From NCBI GenBank assembly GCA_902776765.1, contig CACYRP010000042.1, forward strand, positions 1 to 42,150: 42,150 bases of DNA. Reading direction: 5' to 3'. The notes beneath the pieces were generated by a model. The model was not told the origin of the DNA. It ran no database searches and saw only the letters and a program-made list of their open reading frames with translations. Numbering within the stretch: the first letter of the stretch is position 1; each line of letters opens with the position of its first letter. Shown one piece after another: positions 41,692 through 42,150 of the stretch. Origin of the DNA: Fibrobacter succinogenes. GTDB lineage: Bacteria; Fibrobacterota; Fibrobacteria; Fibrobacterales; Fibrobacteraceae. Position numbers and translations under genes: made by a program.

Positions 41692-41733
41692 ACCAACAAC
41701 TAACGACTATTGACCAATGACTAATAACTAAAA
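41692..41733. repeat. Heptad array upstream of the DUF4321 gene
   Basis: ACCAACA, ACTAACG (41699), ACTATTG (41706), ACCAATG (41713), ACTAATA and ACTAAAA follow at exact 7-base steps (the inverted class). The array runs up to the TATATT hexamer at 41737-41742. Confidence 0.8.
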
Positions 41734-41748
41734 TACTATATTTGCGGC

Positions 41749-42075
41749 ATGATTCACAAGAACTCAATGGCACGTGTCGTCCTTTTCATCTTTGTCGGCC
41801 TTATTTTAGGCGGCATCATGGGCGAAGCTCTCGGAGCTTTATTCGGCGAACTCGGAGTCCTCTTGAACGCAGGTGGCTACGATAACAGCGTCCACCATAT
41901 TTTTACAGCGACATGGGATCCTTGTATCGGTTTTTCTGGCGACACACCGCAACCTGTCATCATCGACTTGTACTTGGTCAAATTTGCACTTGGCATTGGT
42001 TTTAAATTCAATCTCTTGAGTGCAGCAGGCATGATTTTAGCAATTTACATTATGAAATGGTCCGGAGAAAGATAA
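41749..42075 (+). CDS. DUF4321 family small membrane protein
   Basis: The 108-residue protein has two hydrophobic segments, ARVVLFIFVGLILGGIMGEA (residues about 8-27) and a C-terminal one ending MILAIYIMKW. This two-helix layout with the glycine-rich first helix and a FKFNLLSAAGMILA end fits DUF4321, of unknown function. The loop between them (~45 residues, with SVHHIFTATWDPC) is longer than in many members. A TATATT hexamer lies only six bases before the ATG and no Shine-Dalgarno is visible. The stop overlaps the gatA start (TAATG, 42073-42077). Confidence 0.75.
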   Translation: MIHKNSMARVVLFIFVGLILGGIMGEALGALFGELGVLLNAGGYDNSVHHIFTATWDPCIGFSGDTPQPVIIDLYLVKFALGIGFKFNLLSAAGMILAIYIMKWSGER

Positions 42076-42150
42076 TGCAGACTATTCAGGAACTTCAGGC
42101 TCAACTGGCTAACGGCAGCACCACTGCCGAAAAGCTCGCTCAGGCTTCCC
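42075..42150 (+). CDS. gatA: Aspartyl/glutamyl-tRNA amidotransferase subunit A, N-terminal fragment
   Basis: The first 25 codons read MQTIQELQAQLANGSTTAEK followed by LAQAS, which fits the N-terminus of GatA. GatA is the amidase subunit that supplies ammonia for converting misacylated Glu-tRNA(Gln) or Asp-tRNA(Asn). The amidase signature lies beyond the right edge. Its ATG overlaps the stop of the DUF4321 gene by one base, so it is coupled to it. Confidence 0.75.
   Translation, partial: MQTIQELQAQLANGSTTAEKLAQAS

Noticed and set aside
1..42150. Prophage, insertion sequence, integrase, tRNA, rRNA or riboswitch
   Set aside because: No transposase, integrase or phage structural motif, cloverleaf, rRNA stretch or known riboswitch core was recognised on either strand.

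Overview
The window looks like chromosomal DNA of a member of the genus Fibrobacter (phylum Fibrobacterota). The best evidence is lineage-typical paralogue families: two FISUMP (Fibrobacter succinogenes major paralogous) domain lipoproteins and one TIGR02147 protein. It also carries a fumarate reductase/succinate dehydrogenase operon and several secreted plant-wall enzymes, three of which end in type IX secretion-like C-terminal domains. There are no rRNA, tRNA, phage, insertion-sequence or CRISPR features.

Layout. 1-3228 (minus): ndk, then frd/sdh C-A-B; the flavoprotein gene is broken by an internal deletion. 3520-5601 (minus): a parvulin-type PPIase lipoprotein with a TPR tail. 6034-11975 (plus): tamB overlapping a tamA/bamA-like barrel gene. 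12050-13596 (minus): a DUF4116 repeat gene coupled to a lone ABC ATPase. 13965-15111 (minus): glyA, also broken by an internal deletion. 15267-15920 (plus): a small methyltransferase. 15921-25193 (minus): a pectin/rhamnogalacturonan locus with a PL1 lyase lipoprotein, a TIGR02147 regulator, two CE12 esterases and a PL11 rhamnogalacturonan lyase. 25472-27039 (plus): a YihY membrane protein and an envelope protein. 27353-27931 (plus): a YafQ-type toxin-antitoxin pair. 27995-28744 (minus): a FISUMP lipoprotein. 28863-34338 (plus): a short UvrA-like ATPase, a GH18 chitinase, a Zur/Fur regulator and a COG0523 zinc GTPase. 34418-35926 (minus): a GH53 galactanase lipoprotein. 36053-39533 (plus): a THUMP-like methyltransferase, ung and a CDF metal exporter. 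39555-41596 (minus): a FISUMP lipoprotein and a duplicated-domain exported protein. 41749-end (plus): a DUF4321 protein and the start of gatA.

The most unusual signal is not a gene. At least thirteen short stretches, almost all intergenic, have a strict 7-nt period with degenerate units, mostly AGTNNNN or its reverse complement. Many abut or overlap stop codons or run into start regions, and one lies inside the coding sequence of the UvrA-like gene. Alongside them are a pair of structured elements (3270-3379 and 5704-5809) whose predicted stems differ by compensating changes, and REP-like palindromes. Four copies of one such palindrome have become the Ser-rich linker of the GH53 enzyme.

Other points worth checking are the two frame-breaking internal deletions in housekeeping genes, a compact Zur promoter in which terminator, promoter and operator overlap, and a 14-bp motif shared by the upstream regions of both pectin transcription units. 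All assignments come from reading the sequence and from family knowledge; no searches were run.
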